Source of the DNA: JAEUNX01 sp034004685
Lineage (GTDB): Bacteria; Pseudomonadota; Gammaproteobacteria; Burkholderiales; Rhodocyclaceae
DNA: 64,000 nt
Reading direction: 5' to 3'
NCBI GenBank assembly: GCA_034004685.1
Contig: JAVEWG010000004.1
Span: forward strand, 1 to 64,000
Position numbers and translations under genes: made by a program. The notes below the pieces were generated by a model. The model saw only the letters and a program-made list of their open reading frames with translations, was not told where the DNA came from and searched no databases. This document shows, one piece after another, positions 26,528 through 35,005 of this stretch (positions are counted from its first letter, which is position 1; every line of letters begins with the position of its first letter).

Positions 26528-27251
26528 CCTGTCTCTGGTCCTGCACGAATACCCAGCGCCCGTCCATCCTTAACCCCAAAGCCATGATCCGTCCATCCTC
26601 GATCCGAACGAGGCGATTGGCCATGTTCATGACCCGTTTGTCATGAGTTGAAAAGATGAAGGTGGTGCCGGACTTCTGGTTGATATCCCGCATGAGGCGC
26701 AAAATACCTTCGCCGGTTTTGCGGTCCAGGTTGGCCGTCGGCTCGTCCGCCAGCACGATTTTTGAATGGGTCGCCAATGCCCGCGCGATGGCTACCCGCT
26801 GACGCTGCCCACCTGAAAGTTGATTGGGCCGATGTCCTCCATATTTTCTCAAACCCACCATGTCCAAGTAGTGCTCGACCCGCTCACTCCGCTCCGCCTG
26901 AGACAGCTCCGGCAGGTTCAGGAGGGGATACTCCACGTTCTCCTCAGCCGAAAGCACCGGTAGCAAATTAAAGGTCTGAAAAATGAACCCGATGGTACGG
27001 GCGCGCAAGTCTGCCAGCTGGTCCGGGTTTTGCCCCGACACATCCTTACCGTCGATGGACACCCGGCCTTCGGAAGGCGTATCGATGCAACCAATGATAT
27101 TGAGTAGGGTGGATTTACCACTCCCCGATGGCCCTGCGATGGCCAAGAAGACTCCCGGCTCGATGGAGAGGGAAACGTTGCGCAGGGCATCCACCATTTG
27201 GTCGCCCAAACGATAGCGCTTGCTCACATTCGCAATCTGCACAATCGGCAT
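26505..27251 (-). CDS. LolD/MacB-type ABC transporter ATPase without a permease gene nearby
   Basis: 248 residues. Walker A GPSGSGKST, signature LSGGQRQR, Walker B IVLADEPTANLD and the H-loop STHDKRVM are all intact, and the MacB/LolD subfamily is clear from VDALRNVSLSIEPG and FNLLPVLSAEENVEYPLLN. The usual FtsX-like permease that anchors such ATPases is absent on both sides, so it must pair with a permease encoded elsewhere. The C-terminus extends about 20 residues past the usual end (VFVQDQRQDEDDPEI). It diverges from the LolA-like gene at 27292 across 40 bp. Confidence 0.9.
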   Translation of the reverse strand: MPIVQIANVSKRYRLGDQMVDALRNVSLSIEPGVFLAIAGPSGSGKSTLLNIIGCIDTPSEGRVSIDGKDVSGQNPDQLADLRARTIGFIFQTFNLLPVLSAEENVEYPLLNLPELSQAERSERVEHYLDMVGLRKYGGHRPNQLSGGQRQRVAIARALATHSKIVLADEPTANLDRKTGEGILRLMRDINQKSGTTFIFSTHDKRVMNMANRLVRIEDGRIMALGLRMDGRWVFVQDQRQDEDDPEI

Positions 27252-27291
27252 AATCTCAATATCCGCTTTTTTGCGTCAAAGGATACCACCC

Positions 27292-28059
27292 ATGCTCCAA
27301 CCCATACGACCCCGCCGTCGGCTCCTGGCTGTCGTCGTCGCCACAGCCCTACTCGCGCCCCTGGCCGGATTCGCCCAGGAAAGCGACGAGGTTGCCCGCA
27401 CCCTGGTCGCCAAGGCCGATGAAATCCGCTTTCCCCAGGAAGGATTTCAGGTGGATATCACGGTCAAGAGCACTGTTGATGGGCAACCCGCCGAAGACCG
27501 CAGGTATCGAGTGCTATCCCGGGGCAACGAGGACAGCATCATCCTGGTGATGGAGCCTGCCTCCGAACGAGGCCAGGCCTTACTGATGAAGGGGCGGGAT
27601 CTGTGGATCTTCATGCCGTCGGTCTCCCAACCGATCCGCCTCTCGTTAGCTCAGCGCCTGACCGGTCAAGTTGCCAACGGCGATCTGGCCCGGGCCAATT
27701 TCAGCGGCGACTACACCCCAAAGATCCTGGGGCACGAGGAAGTCAACGGGGAGAAAGCCCAACTCCTGGAACTCACCGCCGTGGATCGAGGGGTCACCTA
27801 CGCCCGGGTGCTCTACTGGGTGCGGGACAAGGACGCCCGCCCCCTCAAGGCCGAGTTTTATGCCCTTTCCGGCCGCCTCCTGAAAATCTGTCGCTACGAG
27901 GATTACAAGAGCATGGCGGGGAAAACCCGTCCGACCCGACTAACCATGGAAGACGCCCTCAAGAAAGGCGACATCTCAATCCTGACCTATGAGGCCATGA
28001 CTGTCCGGGATCTACCGGAAAAGATCTTCACCAAGGACTATCTCAAGAAGCTGCAATAA
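27292..28059 (+). CDS. Outer membrane lipoprotein-sorting (LolA-like) periplasmic protein
   Basis: 255 residues from ATG 27292; the longer reading from 27220 would run into the divergent ATPase gene. A signal peptide (LLAVVVATALLAPLAGFA, then QESDEVAR) precedes a LolA/LppX-like fold domain: SERGQALLMKGRDLWIFMPS, then RANFSGDYTPKILGHEEVNG. Proteins of this family sit next to LolD-like ATPases and FtsX permeases and are thought to bind lipids or lipoproteins in the periplasm. The gene ends at a strong terminator-like palindrome shared with the porin gene. Confidence 0.88.
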   Translation: MLQPIRPRRRLLAVVVATALLAPLAGFAQESDEVARTLVAKADEIRFPQEGFQVDITVKSTVDGQPAEDRRYRVLSRGNEDSIILVMEPASERGQALLMKGRDLWIFMPSVSQPIRLSLAQRLTGQVANGDLARANFSGDYTPKILGHEEVNGEKAQLLELTAVDRGVTYARVLYWVRDKDARPLKAEFYALSGRLLKICRYEDYKSMAGKTRPTRLTMEDALKKGDISILTYEAMTVRDLPEKIFTKDYLKKLQ

Positions 28060-28065
28060 AAACAG

Positions 28066-28091
28066 AACGGGCGCCCCGCGGGGCGCCCGTT
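28066..28091. terminator. Bidirectional terminator between convergent genes
   Basis: A perfect 26-bp palindrome (arms AACGGGCGCCCCG and its complement) lies 7 bp after the LolA-like stop and 25 bp before the porin stop. An A-rich run (AATAAAAACAG) on the left serves as a U-tract for minus-strand transcription, and a short TTT follows on the right. It probably ends both transcripts. Confidence 0.85.
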
Positions 28092-28116
28092 TGGCCTAAA
28101 TCGTCGGGTGACGAAA

Positions 28117-29157
28117 TTAGAACTGGTGAGTCACGCCCAGGGTGATCGCGCGCTCGTAGTCGCCGGTACCAAAACCAGCTGCGGAAGTATTCAGATAGTT
28201 GGTCTTCATACCGTCGCTGTTGTTCATGTCGCCATACACACCATACAGGCTGGTGCGCTTGGACAAGGCGTGCTTATAGCCCAGGCCCCACATACGAGCC
28301 TTGATGTCAGCTTCCTTCTCCTTGGACTGGATGTAGGAAACCATCAGAGTACCTGCAGCGCCAACCGGAGCGGAGGCACCAACCATCCACTTGCGGTAAT
28401 CGGCGAGGGTACCCAGGCTGCTCTCAAGCTTGTCCTTGCCGTAGGCCAGACCCAGCTTGACGGCACCAAAGTCGTAGGAGCCAACCAGATCCAGCACTTT
28501 GTCTTCGATATCCAGCGTTTCAGCGGTGACCTTGTGGTAGTTCAGGCCAACCTTCAGAGGACCATTGGAATAGTTGGGGTTGATGGCCCAGGTCTTGAGA
28601 TCAGCATCAAGGCCAGAGGTGGTCTTGCTTTCGTTGCCGCTGGCATTGAAAGAGTAGCCGGCAACAACGTTGAAGCCACCGAAGGAGGGGGAAACATAAG
28701 CAGCCAGGTTGTCAATACGGCCGGCCACCGTGTAGCCCCACAGGGTGTTCACTTGAGTCACATAGTCACCACCGAAGGGATCGGCGGATTCCAGCAGAAC
28801 CTTCTGGGGAGTCTTCTGACGACCGAGAGCCACGGTACCGAAATTCCCCACCAGTGCAACGTACTGGTCGCGGGCGTTGCCGTCATTGATGCCCTGCTTC
28901 TGGTCCACAGCCAGACCATACTCAAGCACGAAAGCAGCCTTCAGGCCGTTGCCCAGATCTTCCACGCCCTTGAAGCCGATGCGGCTGGTCTTGCCCAGGC
29001 CGGAGTCGATGGCGTTGCGGGAATCCTGGTCAGAGCGGGAGTCGCCGAAATTGCCGTAACCGGCATCGACAACACCGTAGATGGTCACGTTGGACTGAGC
29101 AAAGGCCGGGGCGGCGGCCAGACCGGCAACGGCCAGAGCGATCAGTTTCTTCTGCAT
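28117..29157 (-). CDS. Gram-negative porin (Neisseria/Burkholderia PorB-type)
   Basis: 346 residues from ATG 29157, which has a strong ribosome site (GAGGAG, 7 bases upstream). Signal peptide MQKKLIALAVAGLAAAPAFA, then QSNVTIYGVVDAGYGNFGDS, the standard start of betaproteobacterial general porins. DYERAITLGVTHQF is the C-terminal strand ending in phenylalanine needed for barrel assembly. It should form a 16-stranded trimeric pore for small hydrophilic solutes. Codon use and GC are close to the window average but more regular, as in a highly expressed gene. Its long 5' region (29158-29749) is likely to hold the promoter. Confidence 0.95.
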   Translation of the reverse strand: MQKKLIALAVAGLAAAPAFAQSNVTIYGVVDAGYGNFGDSRSDQDSRNAIDSGLGKTSRIGFKGVEDLGNGLKAAFVLEYGLAVDQKQGINDGNARDQYVALVGNFGTVALGRQKTPQKVLLESADPFGGDYVTQVNTLWGYTVAGRIDNLAAYVSPSFGGFNVVAGYSFNASGNESKTTSGLDADLKTWAINPNYSNGPLKVGLNYHKVTAETLDIEDKVLDLVGSYDFGAVKLGLAYGKDKLESSLGTLADYRKWMVGASAPVGAAGTLMVSYIQSKEKEADIKARMWGLGYKHALSKRTSLYGVYGDMNNSDGMKTNYLNTSAAGFGTGDYERAITLGVTHQF

Positions 29158-29749
29158 GTATTTCTCCTCTAATTTGAAGTTGCAACCCCGGCTTTCGCCA
29201 GGGCCCGACTTACCTCTCAAGCGAGAAGTTGAACGGATTGTGCAAACCCCCGCCATGGGGACGCAAGGAAAGATTCCCCGGGAGTGAAGCATTCGCCCCA
29301 TCCTGTTGCGCCCGCGCAACATTTACAGAATTCACCTGCAATAGCCGAACGCACATTTCACTCGCACCAAACCGCTTCATCAAACCGGTGCGGAAACACT
29401 AGAACCATGGGACAGGGCGCTGGAACAGCAGCTTGACCGCCCTCCCGTCGGGTGGCATCAGCCCGGAAAAGCTGGGGCTTTGCGCCCGGAATGGGGCCAG
29501 CTTTCAGATCTGAACGTTTGCTGCCGACAGGGATATCTTGCGTCAGAGGTGGGCCGCAAGCGCCATCAGGAGAAGGAGGGCCCCTGAAAATCGGACTGCA
29601 ATCCGCTAGCCATTGATCTCAACTGACCCTGCGCACGCCCTTGCCGCAAGGATCAGGCGCACCGCATCTGCGCCCTGGAAAGCCCTGCGAATACCCAGCA
29701 CGGACCAAACGCAGATGCAATCAAGCGGCGCCACGACTTCCGAGGAGGC
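29158..29749. other. 592-bp noncoding region upstream of the porin
   Basis: No convincing reading frame was found on either strand. The part nearest the porin (29158-29330) should carry its promoter and a long untranslated leader, but no clean -35/-10 pair stands out. Around 29635-29660 there is a small inverted repeat (CCTTGCCGCAAGG-like). The composition is lower in GC than the flanks. Porin leaders are often targets of small RNAs, but nothing specific is visible here. Confidence 0.5.
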
Positions 29750-30082
29750 TTAGAAGCTTCCGCAGCCACGGCGATCCGCCCCGCAGTGGTCAAAATCCCC
29801 CAGGGGACGATAGAAAGTGTATTCCAAGGGCTTGCCCAGCAACTCCCGGGCGGCCTCATCGGTGCTCTGGGTGGTCAGGGTGAACGGCAGGGACACCAGG
29901 AACACCGCTGCGCCCAGCACCGAACCCACCAGGCTGACGGGGCGCACCAGAAGCAGATCCGCCACCATGCCCACGCCATCGTCCCGACTCGCAACACCCT
30001 CCGCCCACGCGGGACTGGCGCCAGCCAACAAAGCCGCACATGTGCAGGTCGCGAGCATGCGCTTGGCCGCTTGAGTATTCAT
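29750..30082 (-). CDS. Small exported membrane protein of unknown function
   Basis: 110 residues. A signal peptide (LATCTCAALLAGASPAWA, cleavage before EGVASRDD) and one hydrophobic stretch (RPVSLVGSVLGAAVFLVSLP) are followed by FTLTTQSTDEAARELLGKP and YTFYRPLGDFDHC. This pattern, RPVx(L/M)V..G...F.VSLPF then the EAA..L...P..YTF.RPLG block, is a recurring betaproteobacterial family of unknown role. Two cysteines near the C-terminus (DHCGADRRGCGSF) could form a disulphide. It appears to be a single-gene unit. Confidence 0.7.
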   Translation of the reverse strand: MNTQAAKRMLATCTCAALLAGASPAWAEGVASRDDGVGMVADLLLVRPVSLVGSVLGAAVFLVSLPFTLTTQSTDEAARELLGKPLEYTFYRPLGDFDHCGADRRGCGSF

Positions 30083-30162
30083 GGTTTCACCTCGATCGAT
30101 TAGGTTCGCAAGATCATTATCATAGCAATCAGGATAGGGAATGGCCGCCCCGTACTGAACGC

Positions 30163-30363
30163 TCAGCCTTTCCGCCCCACCAGCACCAGGAGCAAGCCAA
30201 AGCAGGCAATCAGCAAGGCCGCCATACCCCCCTGGAGGAGGGTCCCGCTACTCAGGCCGCCCATCACGTAGTAGTGCCCCGTCAACCGCAACAAGACCGC
30301 CGCAACGCATGCGACGACACCCACACCGCCCACCAGGCGGGCCACCAGCAGCAATCCATTCAC
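30163..30363 (-). CDS. Small membrane protein with two predicted helices
   Basis: 66 residues from ATG 30363. Hydrophobic stretches GLLLVARLVGGVGVVACVAAVLL and MAALLIACFGLLLVLVG flank a short loop, and the chain ends in RKG. The family is not recognised. It could be real, since it has clean TM topology, a basic end and no competing frame, but it could also be a chance reading in GC-rich DNA. It lies 81 bp downstream of the small exported protein on the opposite strand to the thrB operon. Confidence 0.45.
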   Translation of the reverse strand: MNGLLLVARLVGGVGVVACVAAVLLRLTGHYYVMGGLSSGTLLQGGMAALLIACFGLLLVLVGRKG

Positions 30364-30552
30364 GGTTCACCTCCCCAGGAATAGGGCCAGGACGAAACTG
30401 ACCAAGCCATCACGCCCAGCCTGACGATCCTGATCATAAACCCCGGAGCCCGCGCGGGGAATCGCAGCCATCCCCCCCCACGAAACGGCGCACGTGGTAC
30501 CGCGCCCCCAATCCCCCGTCTGCTAGAATTTAGCCATTCATTGGAGAATTTC

Positions 30553-30882
30553 ATGCGTCGCGTCCTGACCCTTGTCCTTTTCGCGGTGGCCCTGCCTGCC
30601 GCCGCCCAGCAAGCCCCCAAGCTGGAACCGGTGCCGGAACCCCCGCCCCCGCCAGCCGGCATGCAGAACGACGCGGACGAACCCCAGGTCACCATCACCC
30701 GCAAGGGCGAGGACCAAGTGGAGGAGTTTCGCATCAAGGGCAAGCTTTACATGGTGAAGGTCACCCCACCCCATGGGGTTCCCTATTACCTGGTAGACCA
30801 GAATGGCGAAGGCAACTTCATCCGCCAGGATGGCCCCGGCCGTCCCATGGCCGTGCCCATGTGGGTCATCAAGCGCTGGTAA
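30553..30882 (+). CDS. DUF2782 family exported protein
   Basis: 109 residues from ATG 30553, preceded by GGAG 6 bases upstream. A signal peptide (LTLVLFAVALPAAA, then QQAPKLEPVPEPPPPP) leads to a proline-rich linker and a compact domain: VTITRKGEDQVEEFRIKGKL, then YMVKVTPPHGVPYYLVDQ. That matches DUF2782, a small conserved family in beta- and gammaproteobacteria whose function is unknown. It precedes thrB by 67 bp, as in related genomes, and may be cotranscribed. Confidence 0.85.
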   Translation: MRRVLTLVLFAVALPAAAQQAPKLEPVPEPPPPPAGMQNDADEPQVTITRKGEDQVEEFRIKGKLYMVKVTPPHGVPYYLVDQNGEGNFIRQDGPGRPMAVPMWVIKRW

Positions 30883-30949
30883 GCCCTCACCCCGCCCAGG
30901 GCACCCTATTCAGCGTGCCGACCTGTTCGCGGGTGGGCGATTGACCCCC

Positions 30950-31894
30950 ATGTCTGTATTCACCCCCGTCCCGTCTGCCTCCCTGGCCGCCTGGCTTGGC
31001 AATTACGCCATCGGCCGGGCGGTGGCGTTGCGCGGCATCGAAACCGGGGTGCAGAACAGCAACTTTTTTCTGACCACTACCCTGGGGCGCTATGTCCTCA
31101 CCCTGTTCGAGACCATGGGCCGGGGTGAGTTGCCCTTTTATCTGCACCTGATGGCCCATCTGGCGCGCCATGGCCTACCGGTGCCGGCCCCCATCGCCAA
31201 CCGGGACAATGAGTATCTGGGCACCCTGGAAGCGAAGCCCGCAGTGCTGGTCACCCGGCTTTCCGGCACATCGGACATGACGCCGGATGCCGGGCGCTGC
31301 GCCCGCCTGGGGGCCATGCTCGCCGGCCTGCACTTGGCTGGCCGCTCCTACGGCCGGCGCCTGCCCCACCCCTGCGGCGCTGCCTGGCGTAGCGCCACTG
31401 CCGCCCGAGTCCTGCCTCACCTGGCACCGGCGGAACGGGCCCAACTCCAGGCGGAACAAGCCTTCCAGGCCGGGGTGGATCTGACTTCCCTGCCCCAGGG
31501 GGTGATTCACGCCGACCTGTTCCGGGACAACGTGCTGTGGGACGAGGATTACATCGGCGGCGTGATCGATTTCTACTTCGCTGGCTGGGATGCCCTGCTG
31601 TTCGATGTGGCGGTAACGGTCAATGACTGGTGCGCCACGCCGGAAGGCGAACTAGACCCCACCCGAACCCGCGCCCTGCTCGCCGCGTATCATGCCGAGC
31701 GCCCCTTCACTCCCGAAGAAGCCCAGGCCTGGCCGGCCCTGCTGCGCGCCGCGGCCCTGCGCTTCTGGTTGTCCCGGGCGGCCGACTTCCACCTGCCCCG
31801 GGCAGGCGAGATGGTCTTGGTCAAGGATCCCGAGCAATATCGGGAACTCCTGGCCCGACGCAGCGCCGCTCGCCACCTTCCCTGGCTCGACTGA
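30950..31894 (+). CDS. thrB: Homoserine kinase (ThrB, aminoglycoside-phosphotransferase type)
   Basis: 314 residues from ATG 30950 (MSVFTPVPSASLAAWL), the usual start of the Pseudomonas-type ThrB. GIETGVQNSNFFLTTT and GVIHADLFRDNVLW with GVIDFYFAGWD are the nucleotide-binding and catalytic loops of the APH-like kinase fold. The enzyme phosphorylates homoserine in the threonine pathway; it is unrelated to the GHMP-type ThrB of enterobacteria. An upstream in-frame extension overlapping the DUF2782 gene is not needed. The next gene starts 8 bp after the stop. Confidence 0.95.
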   Translation: MSVFTPVPSASLAAWLGNYAIGRAVALRGIETGVQNSNFFLTTTLGRYVLTLFETMGRGELPFYLHLMAHLARHGLPVPAPIANRDNEYLGTLEAKPAVLVTRLSGTSDMTPDAGRCARLGAMLAGLHLAGRSYGRRLPHPCGAAWRSATAARVLPHLAPAERAQLQAEQAFQAGVDLTSLPQGVIHADLFRDNVLWDEDYIGGVIDFYFAGWDALLFDVAVTVNDWCATPEGELDPTRTRALLAAYHAERPFTPEEAQAWPALLRAAALRFWLSRAADFHLPRAGEMVLVKDPEQYRELLARRSAARHLPWLD

Positions 31895-31902
31895 TTCTCT
31901 CC

Positions 31903-32664
31903 ATGACCGTTTCCGGCTCTTCCTCGCGAGACCATCGCCATCCCCAGTTCCATCATCAACCCCCCGCCCGGGGACTGGACTGGCTGGCGGCGGGCTGGCG
32001 CATCCTGCTCAAGGCCCCCGGCGTGTGGCTGGTCCAAGGCCTACTCTACATCCTGATCCTGTTCGCCCTAGGCCTGGTGCCCCTGCTGGGCTGGGCGGCG
32101 GTACTGATTGCCTTCCCGGTTTTGTCAGCCGGCATGGTGGCCGGCGTGGCGGAGCTGGAAGCAGGCCGGCCCCTGCGGGTCGGCCATCTGTTTGAGGGTC
32201 TCCGCCGCCACGCCCCCAACCTCTTGATGGTGGGTGTTTTTTACTTGATCGGCGGGCTCATCGCCGGCCTGATCGCGGCGGCCATCGGCGGCAGCGCGGC
32301 CCTGACCGGTTACGTGCTGGGCGCCATGGCCGGAGTGGGCCTGGCCATCGGCGGCGGCATGCTGGCGGCGGCGGTATTCACCGTGTTGTGGGCCGGCCTG
32401 ATCATGGCCTTGTGGTTCGCCCCGGCGCTGGTGCTGCTTCACGACGTGGCCCCCCTGGAGGCCATGCGCCTGTCGGTGCGGGCCTGTGCCAGCAATCTGC
32501 TGTGCTTCGGCCTGCTGGCGGTGATGCTCTACGTCCTGGCCTGGGTCGCCATGCTTCCCGCCGGACTGGGCATGCTTGCCCTGCTCCCGGTGATGGCGGG
32601 CGCCCTGTATGCCTCCTACCATGACACTTTCAGCGACGCGCCGGCGTCCCTGCCTCAGGAATAA
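31903..32664 (+). CDS. BPSS1780-type membrane protein, copy 1
   Basis: 253 residues from ATG 31903. After a polar, histidine-rich start (RDHRHPQFHHQPPARGLDW) there are about six hydrophobic segments, with GLDWLAAGWRILLKAPGVWL and FAPALVLLHDVAPLEAMRLS marking the BPSS1780 family of betaproteobacterial integral membrane proteins. Function unknown. The His-rich N-terminus could bind a metal, but that is speculation. The next gene, 3 bp downstream, encodes a second member. Confidence 0.85.
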   Translation: MTVSGSSSRDHRHPQFHHQPPARGLDWLAAGWRILLKAPGVWLVQGLLYILILFALGLVPLLGWAAVLIAFPVLSAGMVAGVAELEAGRPLRVGHLFEGLRRHAPNLLMVGVFYLIGGLIAGLIAAAIGGSAALTGYVLGAMAGVGLAIGGGMLAAAVFTVLWAGLIMALWFAPALVLLHDVAPLEAMRLSVRACASNLLCFGLLAVMLYVLAWVAMLPAGLGMLALLPVMAGALYASYHDTFSDAPASLPQE

Positions 32665-32667
32665 TTC

Positions 32668-33438
32668 GTGCAGGCTTCCACTCTTCCCTTTTCCCGTGGC
32701 GGCGCCTGGCTCAAGGAAGGCTTCGCCCTGTGGCGGCGCGCTCCGGCGCTGCTGACCTTTCTGAGCTTTGCCTACCTGCTGGCCCTGGTGGTCCTCAGCG
32801 CCGTGCCGCTACTGGGTCAGGTTGCCGCCTCCCTGTGCATGCCGTTGCTCTCCCTGGGCATCCTGGCGGGCTGCCAGGCCGTGGAACGGGGCCAGAAGGT
32901 GGGGCCGGAGATCCTGTTCGCCGGACTGCGCATGAACATCCGGGGACTCCTGGCGGTAGGGGGCATCTACCTGGCGGCCAGCATGCTGGTCTTGCTGATC
33001 ACCCTGGCGGTGGACGGCGGCACCCTGTTTCGCGCCATGAGCGGCGAAGCGCCCATTCCGGATGATCCCGGTCAGCAGCCCGGCTTCACCCTGGCCTTGA
33101 TGGTGGGCCTGCTACTGTCCACCCCGGTGATGATGGCCTACTGGTTCGCCCCCCTGCTCACGGGCTGGTACCGCCTGCCCGTGGCCAAGGCCCTGTTCTT
33201 CAGCCTGGTGGCCTGCGCCCGCAACTGGCGGCCTTTCCTCGGCTACACCCTGCACCTGCTGTTCTTCGCGGCCATCCTCCCCGGCGTGGCGCTGGGGCTA
33301 GTCGCCCTGATCTCCCCCACCCTGGCCGGACTGCTGGCCGTCCCCCTGCCCCTGGCGGTGCTGCCCATCGTCTTCGCCAGTTTTTACGCCAACGCCCGCG
33401 ACGTGTTTGGTGAGCTGCCCGATGTCCCGCCCCGTTGA
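32668..33438 (+). CDS. BPSS1780-type membrane protein, copy 2
   Basis: 256 residues from GTG 32668, 3 bp after the first copy. GGAWLKEGFALWRRAPALLT and YWFAPLLTGWYRLPVAKALF are the same landmarks as in copy 1, with six or so membrane segments. The two proteins are tandem paralogues of similar length and probably work together, perhaps as a heteromer; there is no known activity. The 3' end overlaps nadD by 17 bp. Confidence 0.85.
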   Translation: MQASTLPFSRGGAWLKEGFALWRRAPALLTFLSFAYLLALVVLSAVPLLGQVAASLCMPLLSLGILAGCQAVERGQKVGPEILFAGLRMNIRGLLAVGGIYLAASMLVLLITLAVDGGTLFRAMSGEAPIPDDPGQQPGFTLALMVGLLLSTPVMMAYWFAPLLTGWYRLPVAKALFFSLVACARNWRPFLGYTLHLLFFAAILPGVALGLVALISPTLAGLLAVPLPLAVLPIVFASFYANARDVFGELPDVPPR

Positions 33439-34096
33439 ATCGGGGCCGATCGGGATCGTCGGCGGCACCTTCGATCCCATTCATTACGGCCACCTGCGCC
33501 TGGCGGAAGAAGCCCGGGAGACCCTGGGCCTATCCTCGGTTCATCTCATTCCCTCCGGTCAGCCGCCCCACCGCAGCGCACCCCGCACCCCGGCCCTGCT
33601 CCGGTTGGAACTGGCCCGCCTGGCGGTGGCGGGCAATCCGGCCCTGGAGGTGGACGGCCTGGAGGTGGAATCCCCCGACCCCAGCTACACGGTCCTGACC
33701 CTGGAAGCCCTGCGTCAGCGCCTGGGCCCGAGCCAGCCCCTGGTGCTGATCCTCGGTGCAGACGCCTTCGAGGGCCTGCCCACCTGGTACCGCTGGCACG
33801 AGCTGCTGGCGCTGGCCCACATTGCCGTCGCCAACCGGCCGGGCTATGCCCCCCACGGGCGCCGCTGGCCCGACGTGCAGTCACCGGAGCTGGCCGCTGC
33901 CTGCACCGGGCGGATTGGCCGGGATCCCGCTGTATTACGCCTGGCCCCGGCCGGGCGGGTGGTGACCTTCGACATGACCCCCCTGGCCATTTCCGCCTCC
34001 CTCATCCGCGACCTCCTGCGCACCGGGCACAGCGCCCGCTACCTGTTGCCCGACGGGGTTCTCGACTATATTCAAACCCACGGCCTGTACCGCTGA
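33422..34096 (+). CDS. nadD: Nicotinate-nucleotide adenylyltransferase
   Basis: 224 residues from ATG 33422, inside the end of the previous gene. GIVGGTFDPIHYGHLRLAEE contains the nucleotidyltransferase HxGH-type motif, PSGQPPHR the substrate loop, and ISASLIRDLL the second ATP-binding motif. The enzyme makes nicotinic acid adenine dinucleotide from NaMN and ATP in NAD synthesis. It is followed by rsfS, the standard pairing in proteobacteria. Confidence 0.96.
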   Translation: MSRPVESGPIGIVGGTFDPIHYGHLRLAEEARETLGLSSVHLIPSGQPPHRSAPRTPALLRLELARLAVAGNPALEVDGLEVESPDPSYTVLTLEALRQRLGPSQPLVLILGADAFEGLPTWYRWHELLALAHIAVANRPGYAPHGRRWPDVQSPELAAACTGRIGRDPAVLRLAPAGRVVTFDMTPLAISASLIRDLLRTGHSARYLLPDGVLDYIQTHGLYR

Positions 34097-34129
34097 AGAG
34101 CCGCCTTTTCCCCCGACCCCAAGGACCCG

Positions 34130-34504
34130 ATGGATATCCCGAAACTACAAAAGATCGTCGTCTCCGCCCTTGAAGACATCAAGGCCAAGGACATCGAAGT
34201 GATCAACACCACCAAACTCACCGCCCTGTTCGACCGCATCGTCATCGCCAGCGCCGAATCGGGCCGCCAGACCCGCGCCCTGGCGCGCAACGTCCAGGAA
34301 AAGGTCAAGGAGGCCGGCGGCGAGGTGATGAGCGTGGAAGGGGAGGACAGCGGCGAATGGGTACTGGTGGACCTGGGCGGCATCGTGGTCCACATCATGC
34401 AGCCTGCCGTGCGCAGCTATTACAACCTGGAAGAGTTGTGGGACGTCACCCCCGCCCGGCGCCGCAGTCTGGCTGGTAGCCAGGCCCACGCCCGTCCGGA
34501 ATAA
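34130..34504 (+). CDS. rsfS: Ribosomal silencing factor RsfS
   Basis: 124 residues, the normal length. IVVSALEDIKAKDIEVINTT, SAESGRQTRALARNVQEKVK and WVLVDLGGIVVHIMQP followed by YYNLEELW are family hallmarks. RsfS binds ribosomal protein L14 and blocks subunit joining when nutrients run out. It sits 33 bp after nadD and 9 bp before rlmH. Confidence 0.97.
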   Translation: MDIPKLQKIVVSALEDIKAKDIEVINTTKLTALFDRIVIASAESGRQTRALARNVQEKVKEAGGEVMSVEGEDSGEWVLVDLGGIVVHIMQPAVRSYYNLEELWDVTPARRRSLAGSQAHARPE

Positions 34505-34513
34505 TTCCCGGCC

Positions 34514-34984
34514 ATGAAACTCCTGGTGGTGGCGGTCGGCACCCGCATGCCCGCCTGGGTGAATGCGGGCTTTGACGAATTCGCCCGCCGCATGCCCCGG
34601 GAGCTGCCCCTCCAGTTGGTGGAGGTCAAGGCCGAACCCCGCACCACCGGAAAGACCGTGGAAGCCATGATGGCCCAGGAAGCGGCCCGTCTCGAAGCGG
34701 CCCTGCCAGCCCGGTGCCGACGAATCATTCTGGATGAACGGGGCGAAGACATCACCACCAAAGCCCTGGCTCAAAAGCTCGAGGCCTGGCAGGCCGGCGG
34801 TGAAGACGTGGCCCTGCTGGTGGGCGGCCCCGATGGCCTGGCACCCGCCCTCAAGGCCAGTGCCGCCGAGCGCCTGCGGCTTTCCAGCCTGACCCTGCCC
34901 CACGCCCTGGTGCGCCCCTTGCTGGCCGAGGCCCTCTACCGGGCCTGGACCGTGCTGCGCAACCACCCCTACCACCGGGAATAA
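34514..34984 (+). CDS. rlmH: 23S rRNA pseudouridine-1915 N3-methyltransferase RlmH
   Basis: 156 residues. MKLLVVAVGTRMPAWVNAGF, LDERGEDITTKALAQKL, LLVGGPDGLAP and the C-terminal LALYRAWTVLRNHPYHRE-type ending (EALYRAWTVLRNHPYHRE) define the SPOUT methyltransferase RlmH. It methylates pseudouridine 1915 in helix 69 of 23S rRNA using SAM. The rsfS-rlmH-maf-rng order is conserved in betaproteobacteria. Confidence 0.97.
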   Translation: MKLLVVAVGTRMPAWVNAGFDEFARRMPRELPLQLVEVKAEPRTTGKTVEAMMAQEAARLEAALPARCRRIILDERGEDITTKALAQKLEAWQAGGEDVALLVGGPDGLAPALKASAAERLRLSSLTLPHALVRPLLAEALYRAWTVLRNHPYHRE

Positions 34985-35005
34985 TCCCGGGATGAGGGCG
35001 CCCGC

